The position numbers were made by a program, and so were the translations under genes. The notes beneath the pieces are model-generated. The model saw only the letters and a list, made by a program, of their open reading frames with translations, searched no databases and was not told where the DNA came from. DNA of 64,000 nt from JASLCR01 sp036405235 (GTDB taxonomy: Bacteria > Patescibacteriota > Saccharimonadia > Saccharimonadales > Saccharimonadaceae). Below, in pieces: positions 17,506 to 26,124 of this stretch (within the stretch, counting starts at the first letter, position 1; every line of letters begins with the position of its first letter). The stretch spans positions 620,001 through 684,000 of the forward strand of contig DASWYA010000001.1 in the NCBI GenBank assembly GCA_036405235.1, given 5' to 3'.

Positions 17506-17799
17506 ATGGAAAAAGGCTCTGGTATCAAAATCGAAGACTCTCAGCTTTTAATATGTAAAGGCACCTATGGCGGAAAAGGCTGGACACCCGCTGAACGCTC
17601 AGCCGCATGCCAACGCTATAAGGAAATTACAGGTAAGGACGCAGCATTGAGTAGCTCACCCTTGGACAATTCTCAAGTACTAAGCATAGTTATCTCTTCG
17701 GTTCTCGTGCTCATCCTCTTGGCATATTTGACATACGTGTTTTACAAGAAAAAGACGAGTCGAAAGTCGGCAAAGGGCAGGAAAAGAAAAAAGTCCTAG
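17506..17799 (+). CDS. Small single-pass membrane protein
   Basis: 97 residues. An N-terminal polar domain (1-60) has two Cys (17 and 35) and the segment GKGWTPAERSAACQRYKEITG. One transmembrane helix lies at about 64-83, and a very basic tail ends KSAKGRKRKKS, implying an outside N-terminus and a cytoplasmic tail without a cleavable signal. Not recognised. Its stop codon lies inside the stem of the terminator that follows. Confidence 0.72.
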   Translation: MEKGSGIKIEDSQLLICKGTYGGKGWTPAERSAACQRYKEITGKDAALSSSPLDNSQVLSIVISSVLVLILLAYLTYVFYKKKTSRKSAKGRKRKKS

Positions 17800-17818
17800 C
17801 GAATGCTAAGACTTTTTT
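17787..17818. terminator. Bidirectional intrinsic terminator
   Basis: AAAAAAGTC (17787-17795) pairs with GACTTTTTT (17810-17818), with an inner AGC/GCT pair. The T-run reads out in both directions, ending the small membrane-protein gene on the plus strand and the initiator tRNA on the minus strand three bases after its CCA. Confidence 0.75.
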
Positions 17819-17819
17819 C

Positions 17820-17898
<79 letters not shown>

Positions 17899-17926
17899 GT
17901 ACATCAGCTAGTTTAACAGAGGCGAG

Positions 17927-18382
17927 TTAATTGTGCAACTCTGGGCGATTACCGCCAAGTAGGAAATTTACCCATTGCTCGGTGTTACTAGTAGAAGTTT
18001 GGACATCCCCAGTGGTTGTCTGCTCCTGCTTGCCATAATTTTTTGCTTGCTTGGAGTTATTTGGTAAGATGATGGCCTTCTCACCCGGAAAACCAAGGCC
18101 AAGACGCTGGCGAACCGCAAGCTCTTTGTATTCATCACTTTGGTAGTACTTTCCCTCATACCGCAAAGTCTCAGTCTCAAGCTCTACAAGTTTGAGCTCT
18201 TGCGTCTTAGCATCAAGATCACGTTGCAACTTAAAGTTGCGCTCCATCACATTGACAGAACCGATTGCCCATCCAGCGGCAATCACCAACCCAGCAGCGA
18301 TCACCATGTTATTCATAGTGAAAACATAAAAACGAAGGCGATAGATTAAGCGATTGATGTTTGTTTTTTTCATGATTTTCAT
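17927..18382 (-). CDS. FtsB/DivIC-like septum protein
   Basis: 151 residues: a short basic N-terminus, one membrane helix (about 22-42), then a coiled coil (about 50-80, RDLDAKTQELKLVELETE), the conserved ELAVRQRLGLGFPGEKAI segment typical of the FtsB/DivIC family just after the coiled coil, and a disordered Gln/Thr-rich tail. Such proteins join FtsL and FtsQ/DivIB in the division complex. An extended -10, TGTTATAAT, ends 5 nt before the first ATG (a second in-frame ATG lies at 18373), again with no Shine-Dalgarno. Confidence 0.82.
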   Translation of the reverse strand: MKIMKKTNINRLIYRLRFYVFTMNNMVIAAGLVIAAGWAIGSVNVMERNFKLQRDLDAKTQELKLVELETETLRYEGKYYQSDEYKELAVRQRLGLGFPGEKAIILPNNSKQAKNYGKQEQTTTGDVQTSTSNTEQWVNFLLGGNRPELHN

Positions 18383-18511
18383 TGATTATTATAACATGAG
18401 GAGTCCGAGTGAAATGATTACTATATAATTATTTCCGAGGCGACGAATGTTACATCAAACGATAGTTTGCTATAGCCTAACAGATACAATTACGCTACAA
18501 TAGTCGGGAAT

Positions 18512-18587
18512 GGGGGTGTAGCTCAGCGGTTAGAGCAGCGGGCTCATAACCTGTTGGTCGCTGGTTCAATCCCAGCCACCCCCACCA
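18512..18587 (+). tRNA. tRNA with CAU anticodon (elongator Met or Ile2)
   Basis: A 76-nt cloverleaf with encoded CCA: GGGGGTG acceptor paired with CACCCCC, D-arm GCTC/GAGC, anticodon loop CTCATAA (anticodon 18545-18547), T-arm GCTGG TTCAATC CCAGC. G1:C72 is paired, so it is not the initiator. The variable and T regions (TTGGTCGCTGGTTCAA) look like E. coli tRNA-Ile2, whose CAU is modified to lysidine; elongator Met is equally possible from sequence alone. The anticodon stem has two G:U pairs (27:43 and 29:41). Confidence 0.92.
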
Positions 18588-18622
18588 AGAATAGTTTTTT
18601 CATTTTGTTACTACATCCCTAA

Positions 18623-19399
18623 TTACGCCGATAGATCCCTTTGTATGTTGCGTTCGCTTTGTTGAAAAAGCAAACGTACGCTACGAGTGTATCGACTACC
18701 TATCTTGAGGTGCTCACCCCATTCTCGCGTCCGATCATTTTGTCCACCACGGAATAGCCGATATGCTAGTGCATGCTGCATATTGACGAGTTCATCGTTT
18801 GAAAGCCCGTAATTATCTCGGAGTGTATGTAGAATGCCGTCAAATGTCTGACTCCACGCGCTTGTAGCTAATATTCTCAGCTCACTCTCTGATGTGCGCG
18901 AATAGCCAGGCTGGCGTTGCCAACCAATTAGCGTCTCAAGCATAGCTTCTTGCTGCTCAAGCCCTTGGATAATCGCTTCGTGTCTGGCTTGCTTTGCAAT
19001 GAGCGGATGTACCTGTGATTTATCAAACCGCTCACCCGCTAGATCTGGATTCGTCAAACGATTTGCCGCCATTGTTTTGGCGCCAATACTAGCTTTAAAT
19101 GCTTTTTGGTTACGTATTATTTGTCCATGAAGCTCCGGGCTCAGCGCTAGGCCATTTACCGCGTATCTTGCTTTGTCGCTATACAGTCCCTGGAGTATTA
19201 CACTAGCATCCGTCAATTCCCACGCATGTCCGTCAAGATGTTCAAATTTAGGAATCTCAAGATCTCTACCAACAAGAGTTGGAACGCTACCAAATGCCCG
19301 ACGTTGATTAGGGTCAAAGCGGGCCGAGGCGCTAGTAGTTTCTATGTCTAGTGGCAACGTCTCAGGCTGATCAGGAAAATTATCATGGCGGCGTGTCAT
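18623..19399 (-). CDS. Protein of unknown function
   Basis: 258 residues, soluble, no signal peptide, mainly helical with many Arg and Gln. The last 60 residues are strongly basic (RLFRGGQNDRTREWGEH, GSRYTRSVRLL), which would suit nucleic-acid binding, but no known domain is recognised. An AGGAG Shine-Dalgarno precedes the ATG by 8 nt and the small Cys-rich gene ends 5 bp upstream of that ATG, so both are one operon. Confidence 0.72.
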   Translation of the reverse strand: MTRRHDNFPDQPETLPLDIETTSASARFDPNQRRAFGSVPTLVGRDLEIPKFEHLDGHAWELTDASVILQGLYSDKARYAVNGLALSPELHGQIIRNQKAFKASIGAKTMAANRLTNPDLAGERFDKSQVHPLIAKQARHEAIIQGLEQQEAMLETLIGWQRQPGYSRTSESELRILATSAWSQTFDGILHTLRDNYGLSNDELVNMQHALAYRLFRGGQNDRTREWGEHLKIGSRYTRSVRLLFQQSERNIQRDLSA

Positions 19400-19404
19400 G
19401 CTTT

Positions 19405-19674
19405 TTAACTCCTACCACAGCCAGGGCAACCTGGTGTATTACAATTTGCACAGATAACACGACCATAGCGTTTGTTGAGCGCTTCATGCTCTTCGCCACC
19501 ATCAGCTGAGAGTACGCGAGCTCGTTGAGCCGCGGCATTCATTGCTTTTATAGAAGTAGGATCATGTTCATAACCCTCAGGACTTGCAGGAGTACTTAGA
19601 TTCTCAGCGGCCTTAGAGCTAGACTCTTTGTATAAACCAAAGTGTATAACTTCAAGCTCATGCTGATCAGTCAT
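19405..19674 (-). CDS. Small protein with C-terminal Cys cluster
   Basis: 89 residues: a polar, disordered-looking body and a C-terminal knuckle CANCNTPGCPGCG with four Cys that could bind one zinc. Not recognised. First gene of the pair with the basic protein downstream; the zinc knuckle plus a basic partner hints at RNA or ribosome binding, which is inference. Confidence 0.65.
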   Translation of the reverse strand: MTDQHELEVIHFGLYKESSSKAAENLSTPASPEGYEHDPTSIKAMNAAAQRARVLSADGGEEHEALNKRYGRVICANCNTPGCPGCGRS

Positions 19675-19744
19675 GGGTGCATTCTGCCATAAGATCTATA
19701 GAAAGTCAATCTTTTGGCATCCTGCGATGCGATCGTCTACAAAA

Positions 19745-20854
19745 CTACTCCCAACGGAATACCTTGAAGGCGATGAGATAGATGATGATCATCCAGGCAC
19801 CAATCAAGCCAATCTGTGGCATGATATCGATCAGATGTTTGCCTTCAGTAGCAATCAGACGAATACCATCAATAACTGGTGTCAGCGGCAAAAATCCAGA
19901 GATGCTTTGTAGCCACTCAGGCATAAGGAATCGCGGGAAGAATGTGCCAGACAGAAACATCATAGGGAATACTACAATATTCGAAAGTGGTGCTGCCTGA
20001 CGTTCATTTTTCGCCCAACCACCGAGAGCTAGACCAATGCCAAGAATCATGATGATTCCAAAGATCGTGAAAGCTATTAGCTCAAAGTAATTTCCTACAA
20101 CCTGCAGATGGAACACCAGAATCGCCACAATAAACATGATTCCGATCGAAAGCAGACCAGTAGTTGCTTGCCCCATCATAATTGAGAGGAAATACTGCCA
20201 CACACGTAGCGGCGTAGTACTGAGCCGGCGCAAGATTCCCATCTTCTTTAGCTCAGGAAATACATTGATCGGACCGAAAATACCCATACCAATAATGGCG
20301 AAACCGAGTAAGCCAGCGAAAGTGTAGTCAAACGCACTCAGGCTTTTTTCATTCAGCTCACTACTCTTAACTGAAAATGGTGTTTCGTTCTTTACAAACT
20401 GATTATTAATCTGCTTGAACTGCGCCTCAAGTACCGAACTAAGCGCCTGACCAGATGATTGATTGTTCTGCGTAAAGACGACTTCTGCTTGACCGCTTGG
20501 GTGCTTTTGACCCTTTTGCACTTCTCCAAAATCTTTCGGTAACACAATCGTTGCATCAAGCTCCGAGCGTGACATTTTGTCTTTTGCCTCGTCAAGTGTA
20601 GTTACTTCTTTGTTTACCTTCAAAACTTTGTTGTCAGTAGTTTTTTGAGCGAATTCTTTGGAAAATACGCTACTTGACTGATTAATTAGCGCGACATTAA
20701 ACGATACGTCACCACTGCCGCTATTGAGAGATCCAAATACAAATAGGAAGATTAGCGGAAAGCCAATGCCGAAGAAGATCGATAACTTGTCGCGGAAAAA
20801 TCGCTTGGTGTTGATGACATAGAAAACCCAGACTGTGTAAAATGCTCGTTTCAT
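19745..20854 (-). CDS. ABC-2 type exporter permease
   Basis: 369 residues in the ABC-2 layout: one N-terminal membrane helix (about 22-42), a large extracytoplasmic domain (45-175), and five more helices from about 180 to 365 with a basic loop ELKKMGILRRLSTTPL before the third. This type exports drugs, lipids or polysaccharides. The ATPase gene ends 2 bp upstream, so the pair is one transporter operon. Confidence 0.9.
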   Translation of the reverse strand: MKRAFYTVWVFYVINTKRFFRDKLSIFFGIGFPLIFLFVFGSLNSGSGDVSFNVALINQSSSVFSKEFAQKTTDNKVLKVNKEVTTLDEAKDKMSRSELDATIVLPKDFGEVQKGQKHPSGQAEVVFTQNNQSSGQALSSVLEAQFKQINNQFVKNETPFSVKSSELNEKSLSAFDYTFAGLLGFAIIGMGIFGPINVFPELKKMGILRRLSTTPLRVWQYFLSIMMGQATTGLLSIGIMFIVAILVFHLQVVGNYFELIAFTIFGIIMILGIGLALGGWAKNERQAAPLSNIVVFPMMFLSGTFFPRFLMPEWLQSISGFLPLTPVIDGIRLIATEGKHLIDIMPQIGLIGAWMIIIYLIAFKVFRWE

Positions 20855-20856
20855 AG

Positions 20857-21618
20857 TTAGCCTTCCCTCAGTCCTTTGCCTGTTAGGTCAATAAACACGT
20901 CTTCAAGATTTGCTTGTTCGACATGCTGCTTCTTTTTGAACCCGCGTTTTAGGAGTGCTTTTATGAGATTTTTCGGCGTGTCGATTGCGACAATTTGTCC
21001 GTTGTCCATCACTGCTATGCGGTCACACAAAATCTCTGCTTCGTCCATATAATGGGTCGTCATGACTACGCTGATACCTCGATCACGCACATTTTCGATA
21101 AGCTCCCATAGATTTCGGCGAGCTTGTGGATCGAGACCAGTAGTTGGCTCATCGAGAAAGAATACTTTTGGACCATGCACAAGTGCTGTCGTGATAGACA
21201 AGCGCTGTTTCTGACCACCCGACAATTGCTCAACAAACGCATTGGCCTTTTCTTCTAGATCAACATCTTTTAGGAACTGCATTGGATCAACCTGCTCGCC
21301 GTACGCAGCAGCAAACATTTCCACAACTTCTTTCAGCTTTGTTTTATCTTGGAACGCAGGGCTTTGTGGCTGCACGCCGATAAGATACTTAATCTTCTGC
21401 GGATGTTTTGCTACATCAATACCATCGATTGTCACGCTACCGTCATCGATTTCACGGAGTGTTTCCATCATTTCGAGAGTTGTTGTTTTCCCAGCGCCAT
21501 TTGGCCCTAAAATTCCGAAAATTTCGCCCTTTTTGACACTAAAGCTAATGCCATCGACAGCCTGCTTGTCGCCATACCGTTTCTTGAGGTTTTTCACCTC
21601 CACCATCGTCTTTACCAT
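20857..21618 (-). CDS. ABC transporter ATP-binding protein
   Basis: 253 residues with Walker A GPNGAGKTTT (about 38-47), Q-loop in GVQPQSPAF, signature LSGGQKQRLS, Walker B VFFLDEPTTGLD and switch His in TTHYMDEAE. The C-terminal segment (EDVFIDLTGKGLRE) is typical of the DrrA/CcmA-like ABC-2 ATPases. Works as a dimer with the permease downstream. The first ATG is used; a second ATG lies 12 nt downstream. Confidence 0.95.
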   Translation of the reverse strand: MVKTMVEVKNLKKRYGDKQAVDGISFSVKKGEIFGILGPNGAGKTTTLEMMETLREIDDGSVTIDGIDVAKHPQKIKYLIGVQPQSPAFQDKTKLKEVVEMFAAAYGEQVDPMQFLKDVDLEEKANAFVEQLSGGQKQRLSITTALVHGPKVFFLDEPTTGLDPQARRNLWELIENVRDRGISVVMTTHYMDEAEILCDRIAVMDNGQIVAIDTPKNLIKALLKRGFKKKQHVEQANLEDVFIDLTGKGLREG

Positions 21619-21647
21619 ATAGCCTAGTGTACTCTTCTACGCCACTT

Positions 21648-22148
21648 TTATACAGTATCGAGCTTCTTAACTCGCCTAGCATGCCGCGGGGCGTCAGAAT
21701 ATGGCGTATCGAGCCACACCTGAATTGCGGTCTTCATTTCATCGATAGTTAAAAAGCGACTTGAGAGACTTAGTATATTGGCATGGTTGTGTTGGCGAGA
21801 AAGCTTCAAGATCTCATACGGATCTTCGCTTATGTTGCCTTCAGCGTCTATAGGCTGCTTTGCAAGAGCGGGCGAGTAAAACACTGTACAGCGTACACCT
21901 CTGACGCGATTTACCGCCATTCCCTCACCTTGCCCGCTGCCACCCATGATGATGCCAGCTTCACATTCTCCATTAGCTACTGCTTCTGCAGCTGGAAACA
22001 TAAAATCTGGGTAATCATCAGCCATATCAAGCTCTTTGGGGCCAAAATTGATAACTTCGTGACCCAGCGAGGTAATATATGATTCTAATTCGGTAAATGC
22101 GCTATCGTACGCTAGGCCAGTGTGGTCAGTAGTGAGTGCTATCTTCAT
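21648..22148 (-). CDS. rpiB: Ribose-5-phosphate isomerase B / LacAB-type isomerase
   Basis: 166 residues starting MKIALTTDHTGL. I prefer the ATG at 22148 to a TTG at 22184, since the first 12 residues of the longer frame do not belong to the family. The family pattern is clear: DHTG at the start, GHEVINFGP, DDYPDF, GIIMGGSGQGEGMAVNRVRGVRC and RQHNHANILSLSSRFL. The canonical catalytic Cys of RpiB (GICGTG/GxGxxxC) is replaced by GGSGQG with Ser, as in several relatives. It interconverts ribose-5-P and ribulose-5-P, supplying PRPP for the purine genes nearby. No clear Shine-Dalgarno is seen. Confidence 0.88.
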   Translation of the reverse strand: MKIALTTDHTGLAYDSAFTELESYITSLGHEVINFGPKELDMADDYPDFMFPAAEAVANGECEAGIIMGGSGQGEGMAVNRVRGVRCTVFYSPALAKQPIDAEGNISEDPYEILKLSRQHNHANILSLSSRFLTIDEMKTAIQVWLDTPYSDAPRHARRVKKLDTV

Positions 22149-22182
22149 ATTACTTATGATATCATCCGTTTTCGCTGGAAAC

Positions 22183-22234
22183 AAAAAAGCCCCTCGGGCT
22201 CAAACTGTGATCAAACAGCGTAGCCATTCGGGGC
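22183..22234 (-). terminator. Intrinsic terminator with three stacked stems
   Basis: Read on the minus strand, GCCCC/GGGGC, GGCT/AGCC and CTGT/ACAG form one long hairpin interrupted by two small internal loops, followed by TTTTTTG. It ends the 68-residue gene upstream and separates it from rpiB. Confidence 0.75.
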
Positions 22235-22301
22235 GATTTTGGCACCTGTTTGTTTGATACTACTGTAGCATCAAACACGCTTATGGTGCAAGGATTTTTT
22301 C

Positions 22302-22508
22302 TTATTTTTTCTTAGATACGGTGAGGAAACCGTTACGTGGGTTTTCCTTAACAACGCGGTCTTCAGGAAGATCTACTGGTGTACCCTTTGCATTCTTCTC
22401 TACCTTTGCGAAGAAATAGATAGTCTGTGGTTTGCCGCCACGAAGAGTAACTTCGGTTTTGTGCAAGTAATATGTGACGCCCTTTGAGTTAGTGTGACTG
22501 TAAGCCAT
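22302..22508 (-). CDS. Small conserved basic protein (68 aa)
   Basis: Starts MAYSHTNSKGVTYYLH and is rich in basic residues, with VTLRGGKPQTIYFF and ENPRNGFLTVSKKK at the end. A strong AGGAGGT Shine-Dalgarno lies 7 nt before the ATG at 22508, which decides against a longer frame starting at 22574. I recall similar short proteins in actinobacteria-like genomes, without a known function; size and charge would suit a ribosome- or nucleic-acid-associated role, but this is inference. A strong terminator follows. Confidence 0.75.
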   Translation of the reverse strand: MAYSHTNSKGVTYYLHKTEVTLRGGKPQTIYFFAKVEKNAKGTPVDLPEDRVVKENPRNGFLTVSKKK

Positions 22509-22575
22509 TGGTTTATACCTCCTATTAGTTCTTACAAAGACTAGACTACCCCCTCTAGTCGCCCCTGTCAACACT

Positions 22576-23205
22576 TTAGATACTGCTGTAGTGTCTTCTC
22601 AACAGAGCTTTTAAAATCAACAAGGTGATGACCCGAAGGATTATTACCACTGTTATAACCACACATACAAGGAGAGAAAAGCCAGCGAAATCAGGTGACC
22701 ATGCAGGACTAAGAAATTCATGTCGATAGAGTTCTGGATTTGGAAAATTTACTACACTCGGCAAAGCATTCATCCCTTTGTATTTTGCCTGCTCATCGAG
22801 ATTACATTGAGAATAGGCCACACCATATCCGCTATATCGTGCTCGACAAATCTTGTCTGCCTTTTCAAGAACGTCTTTTACTTTGATACTCGACTTCTTA
22901 GCCGCGTCCATACGACGCTGAGACTCCCGCTCATATTCTTTCTCAAGATAAACTAGTCCAGTCGAAGCATTCATATGCGCCGCACTATAACGCTGGAGAG
23001 CAAAAAGATTATCCTTAAGATCGGATTCATCTCCTCTTTTATCAGCCGCAAGGACAGCTGTGCGTCGCTCAATCATACCGACATTATTCAGTCGAAAAAA
23101 GGTCGCCGTGAGCAGGCCGAAAAGTATCAATAAAATAACCAGCTGCCATGTTTTTATCCGCTGCAGCCGCTTTATACCCTTTTTAACTTGTCGTTTATCT
23201 GCCAC
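22576..23205 (-). CDS. Two-helix membrane protein, unknown function
   Basis: 209 residues starting at a GTG. It has a basic N-terminus, a membrane helix at about 21-40, a mostly helical outside domain (45-165) with Cys in ADKICRARY and YSQCNL, and a second long hydrophobic stretch at about 172-200. The basic ends put both termini in the cytoplasm. Not recognised. It lies 67 bp upstream of the 68-residue gene on the same strand. Confidence 0.72.
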   Translation of the reverse strand: MADKRQVKKGIKRLQRIKTWQLVILLILFGLLTATFFRLNNVGMIERRTAVLAADKRGDESDLKDNLFALQRYSAAHMNASTGLVYLEKEYERESQRRMDAAKKSSIKVKDVLEKADKICRARYSGYGVAYSQCNLDEQAKYKGMNALPSVVNFPNPELYRHEFLSPAWSPDFAGFSLLVCVVITVVIILRVITLLILKALLRRHYSSI

Positions 23206-23248
23206 GTACGCCCACCTATAATCCTAGAGCTAGTATAGCTTAGATGGG

Positions 23249-24463
23249 CTATTTTTTATACATTGCAAAGCGAGGCGTCATGATAAACAGGGTCATTAGC
23301 CCTCCGACAATAAAGTACACATTCATCGCCATGCCATCCTGAAACACCATAAACAAAGCACCGAGCAGTAATGCAGCAAGACATGCGCCTAGATCTGCCA
23401 TTATCTCCATCATAAACAGATACATGATACGAAAGCCGGATAGATCAGCCGTATCAAACATGCCACGACTAAATGCCATCGCGTATCCTGTGGTTGCAAT
23501 GTCGTTTACAGCGTTATTGGCAATTACTCCAATGGGAGTGTTAACGGTTGGCCGGAAGACGTGAGTAGCTGCATTGAGAATTGCCATTACTTGCAGTAGC
23601 AGAAGACCTTGTTTGCGATCTATAAGCCTGCCGAAAATATAGGAAGAGACCATAGCGACCGCCAGCGTAATCGATGTCAGTGCACCAAGCTTTGCATAGA
23701 TTTCTTGACCATCCGAGGCAAAGATAATCAGCGTGATGAACAGCGACCAAGCAGTAGTTGTCATAAAAAAATCAAACCCTACCGCACCCTGAGCAACAAA
23801 TCCCTTTGACGTCAGCCGCCAAGGGAATCCTTTAAAGGTAAGCTTTTGCCGCAAGCGAGTCTGCTCAGCAGTATGCATGATCGGAACAACTGAAAGCAGA
23901 AAGAAGAGCGCTGCGAGCAGTATAGCCGCAGATGGATGAATGAGCGACGCAGCGAGACCTCCAAGCAAAGGGCTAACTCCTGCCGCGACTTTTTCAATGA
24001 TACTCATATATCCAATTTCTTTACCTGCATGCTCACTATGCTTGACCTTCGAAAAGTCAACAAGGTAGCAAAGATTATTCAGGGTACCGGCAAAAGCTTG
24101 TAATACACCCCACAGTAAAAGCACAGGCAGACCAAACTTATCAACAGAGAAAAGTAGGAGCATTGCTGGAACAAACAAGATATTCGCCACGAGCAGTCCA
24201 TGTTTTGGCCCAAATCTCGCCGCTATTTTTGCCGATGGCCATGCAAAAATAGCCTTCAGCCCATAATAGTACGCCCAAAACATAGCGATAGTCACTATTC
24301 CGTACTCGAGCTTATATAGGTAGACCGAGGCAAATACCATCACAAAACGAAGTGCAAATGTTGTCAGCATACGCGAGACATACAGCTCGGCAACCTCATC
24401 AAATGAAGCATAGCGCCAAAAATGACGCCGTTTCAGTATACGATAGATAACTTGTCTGATCAT
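23249..24463 (-). CDS. Major facilitator superfamily permease
   Basis: 404 residues with about twelve membrane helices. The motif A-like region between helices 2 and 3 reads AWPSAKIAARFGPKHG, and a related GRLIDRKQG follows helix 8, marking the two MFS halves. A substrate cannot be assigned. It is divergent from the murC-like gene, with 47 bp between start codons. Confidence 0.85.
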   Translation of the reverse strand: MIRQVIYRILKRRHFWRYASFDEVAELYVSRMLTTFALRFVMVFASVYLYKLEYGIVTIAMFWAYYYGLKAIFAWPSAKIAARFGPKHGLLVANILFVPAMLLLFSVDKFGLPVLLLWGVLQAFAGTLNNLCYLVDFSKVKHSEHAGKEIGYMSIIEKVAAGVSPLLGGLAASLIHPSAAILLAALFFLLSVVPIMHTAEQTRLRQKLTFKGFPWRLTSKGFVAQGAVGFDFFMTTTAWSLFITLIIFASDGQEIYAKLGALTSITLAVAMVSSYIFGRLIDRKQGLLLLQVMAILNAATHVFRPTVNTPIGVIANNAVNDIATTGYAMAFSRGMFDTADLSGFRIMYLFMMEIMADLGACLAALLLGALFMVFQDGMAMNVYFIVGGLMTLFIMTPRFAMYKK

Positions 24464-24510
24464 GTGTGTTTTGGATTGGTATCTCTAGTCTTATTATATA
24501 CTACTAATAT

Positions 24511-25752
24511 ATGCGAATCTACTTTTCAGGAATTGGCGGCGTCGGAATTGGACCGTTAGCTGAGATAGCCCTCGATGCAGGCTACAGTATCGTTGGCTCA
24601 GACATTTCAGCAAGTGCCATGACTCGCCAACTAGACGCACGTGGCATATCAATCTCAGACGATCAATCTGGAGCTTTCTTGCAGGCAGAGCATGAAGGAG
24701 AATCCATAGACTGGTATGTGTATACTTCGTCTCTACCAAGTGACCACCCAGAACTTTTAAAGGCAAGGGAGCTCGGCATAAAAATCGCCAAACGGGATGA
24801 ACTTCTAGCGCGTATTATTACAGAAAAAAACTTAAAACTTATAGCTGTTGCGGGTACTCACGGCAAGACCACAACTACAGGTATGATTGTATGGCTCGCG
24901 CATTACTTCAATATTCCTATCAGTTATTCGGTTGGTTCAACTCTTACGTGGGGGCCAAGCGGCAGGTACACACCCGGGAGTGAGTATTTTGTATATGAGT
25001 GTGACGAGTTTGACCGTAACTTCCTTGGCTTTCATCCATTTGTATCTCTCATTACGTCTATTGAGCACGATCATCCCGACACATATCCTACAGAGGATAA
25101 TTATTTCGATGCATTCAAACAATTTGGTGAACAATCCGAGCATATTATCACCTGGAAAGAACACTCACAACTTTTCAGCGGCGAAAAATCTACTCTCGTC
25201 GACACGATTAGCCCTATGTTGACACTGAGGGGGGAACACAACCGTGCTAACGCAAGCCTAGTGCTTGCAGCACTTGAAAGATTTGGCTTGAATGCAAAAT
25301 ACGCTGCAGATGGACTCAATAAATTCCCTGGCACCGGACGCCGGTTTGAGAAGCTAGCCGAAAATCTCTATACCGACTATGGCCATACACCTTCGGAGAT
25401 AAAAGCGACTTTGCAACTCGCACGTGAAGTTTCCGACCAAGTTGTGCTTGTATATCAACCTCATCAAAACGTTCGACAGCATGAAATTTATGAACAATAT
25501 ACAGATGAAATTTTCTCTGGTGCTGGCAAAGTATATTGGGTACCAACATATCAGAGTCGGGAAAACGAGGAGCTTGAAATTCTCACTCCAGAGCAACTTA
25601 CCAAAAGCCTCGACCGGTCAAAGATTCATATAGTCGACTTGGATGATACGCTGTGGGAAAATATTCAAAGGTCTCTTGAAGATAACAAGCTCGTATTATG
25701 CATGGGCGCCGGCTCAATTGACGGCTGGGTTCGTGGCCTGCTTAAGTCTTAG
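24511..25752 (+). CDS. murC: UDP-N-acetylmuramate ligase (MurC/Mpl-like)
   Basis: 413 residues with the three Mur-ligase domains: N-terminal Rossmann part FSGIGGVGIGPLAE (5-18), central ATPase domain with the P-loop AVAGTHGKTTTTG (about 113-125) and ECDEFDRNFL, and C-terminal domain from about 275 containing GRRFEKLAENLYTDYGHTPSEI. It adds the first amino acid (or, for Mpl, a recycled peptide) to UDP-MurNAc. It is shorter than typical MurC (450-490), so Mpl or a reduced MurC are both possible. TATACT lies 8 nt before the ATG. Confidence 0.85.
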   Translation: MRIYFSGIGGVGIGPLAEIALDAGYSIVGSDISASAMTRQLDARGISISDDQSGAFLQAEHEGESIDWYVYTSSLPSDHPELLKARELGIKIAKRDELLARIITEKNLKLIAVAGTHGKTTTTGMIVWLAHYFNIPISYSVGSTLTWGPSGRYTPGSEYFVYECDEFDRNFLGFHPFVSLITSIEHDHPDTYPTEDNYFDAFKQFGEQSEHIITWKEHSQLFSGEKSTLVDTISPMLTLRGEHNRANASLVLAALERFGLNAKYAADGLNKFPGTGRRFEKLAENLYTDYGHTPSEIKATLQLAREVSDQVVLVYQPHQNVRQHEIYEQYTDEIFSGAGKVYWVPTYQSRENEELEILTPEQLTKSLDRSKIHIVDLDDTLWENIQRSLEDNKLVLCMGAGSIDGWVRGLLKS

Positions 25753-26090
25753 CGATTGTCACCGCTGCCAGTGGTAACCCCGCGTTTTTGACGACTCAAA
25801 ACTTTCTTGAGATTGCCGTCAGCCACCTCTTCTAGGCTCGACCCGAGTAGGTGAGCAACTGAGTTGACATACCATAAAATATCGCCAAGCTCTTTTAGAA
25901 TTTCTGCTTTATCCTCGCTGGAAATTTTACCGTCTTTATCGCGAATTAGCTTTTTAAATTTTTCAGCCATCTCGCCACTCTCGCCAACCAGTCCAAAGAC
26001 CTGCGAAATAAGCGCGGGGCTCATGTCTGTCATACCGTGTTCACCAAGCAATGTTGATATAGCTTGGGTGGAATAATCGCTCATCTTCAT
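25749..26090 (-). CDS. MazG-like nucleotide pyrophosphohydrolase
   Basis: 113 residues with the all-alpha NTP-pyrophosphatase signature: GLVGESGEMAEKFKK (EExxE-type metal ligands) and KELGDILWYVNSVAHLLG. Family enzymes hydrolyse non-canonical or excess NTPs. A second ATG lies 6 nt downstream. It is convergent with murC, overlapping by 4 nt. A TAAAAT box lies 6 nt before the ATG with no Shine-Dalgarno. Confidence 0.85.
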   Translation of the reverse strand: MKMSDYSTQAISTLLGEHGMTDMSPALISQVFGLVGESGEMAEKFKKLIRDKDGKISSEDKAEILKELGDILWYVNSVAHLLGSSLEEVADGNLKKVLSRQKRGVTTGSGDNR

Positions 26091-26124
26091 AGCTTCATTT
26101 TAGCAGATGATGGGGTTGGCCCGC

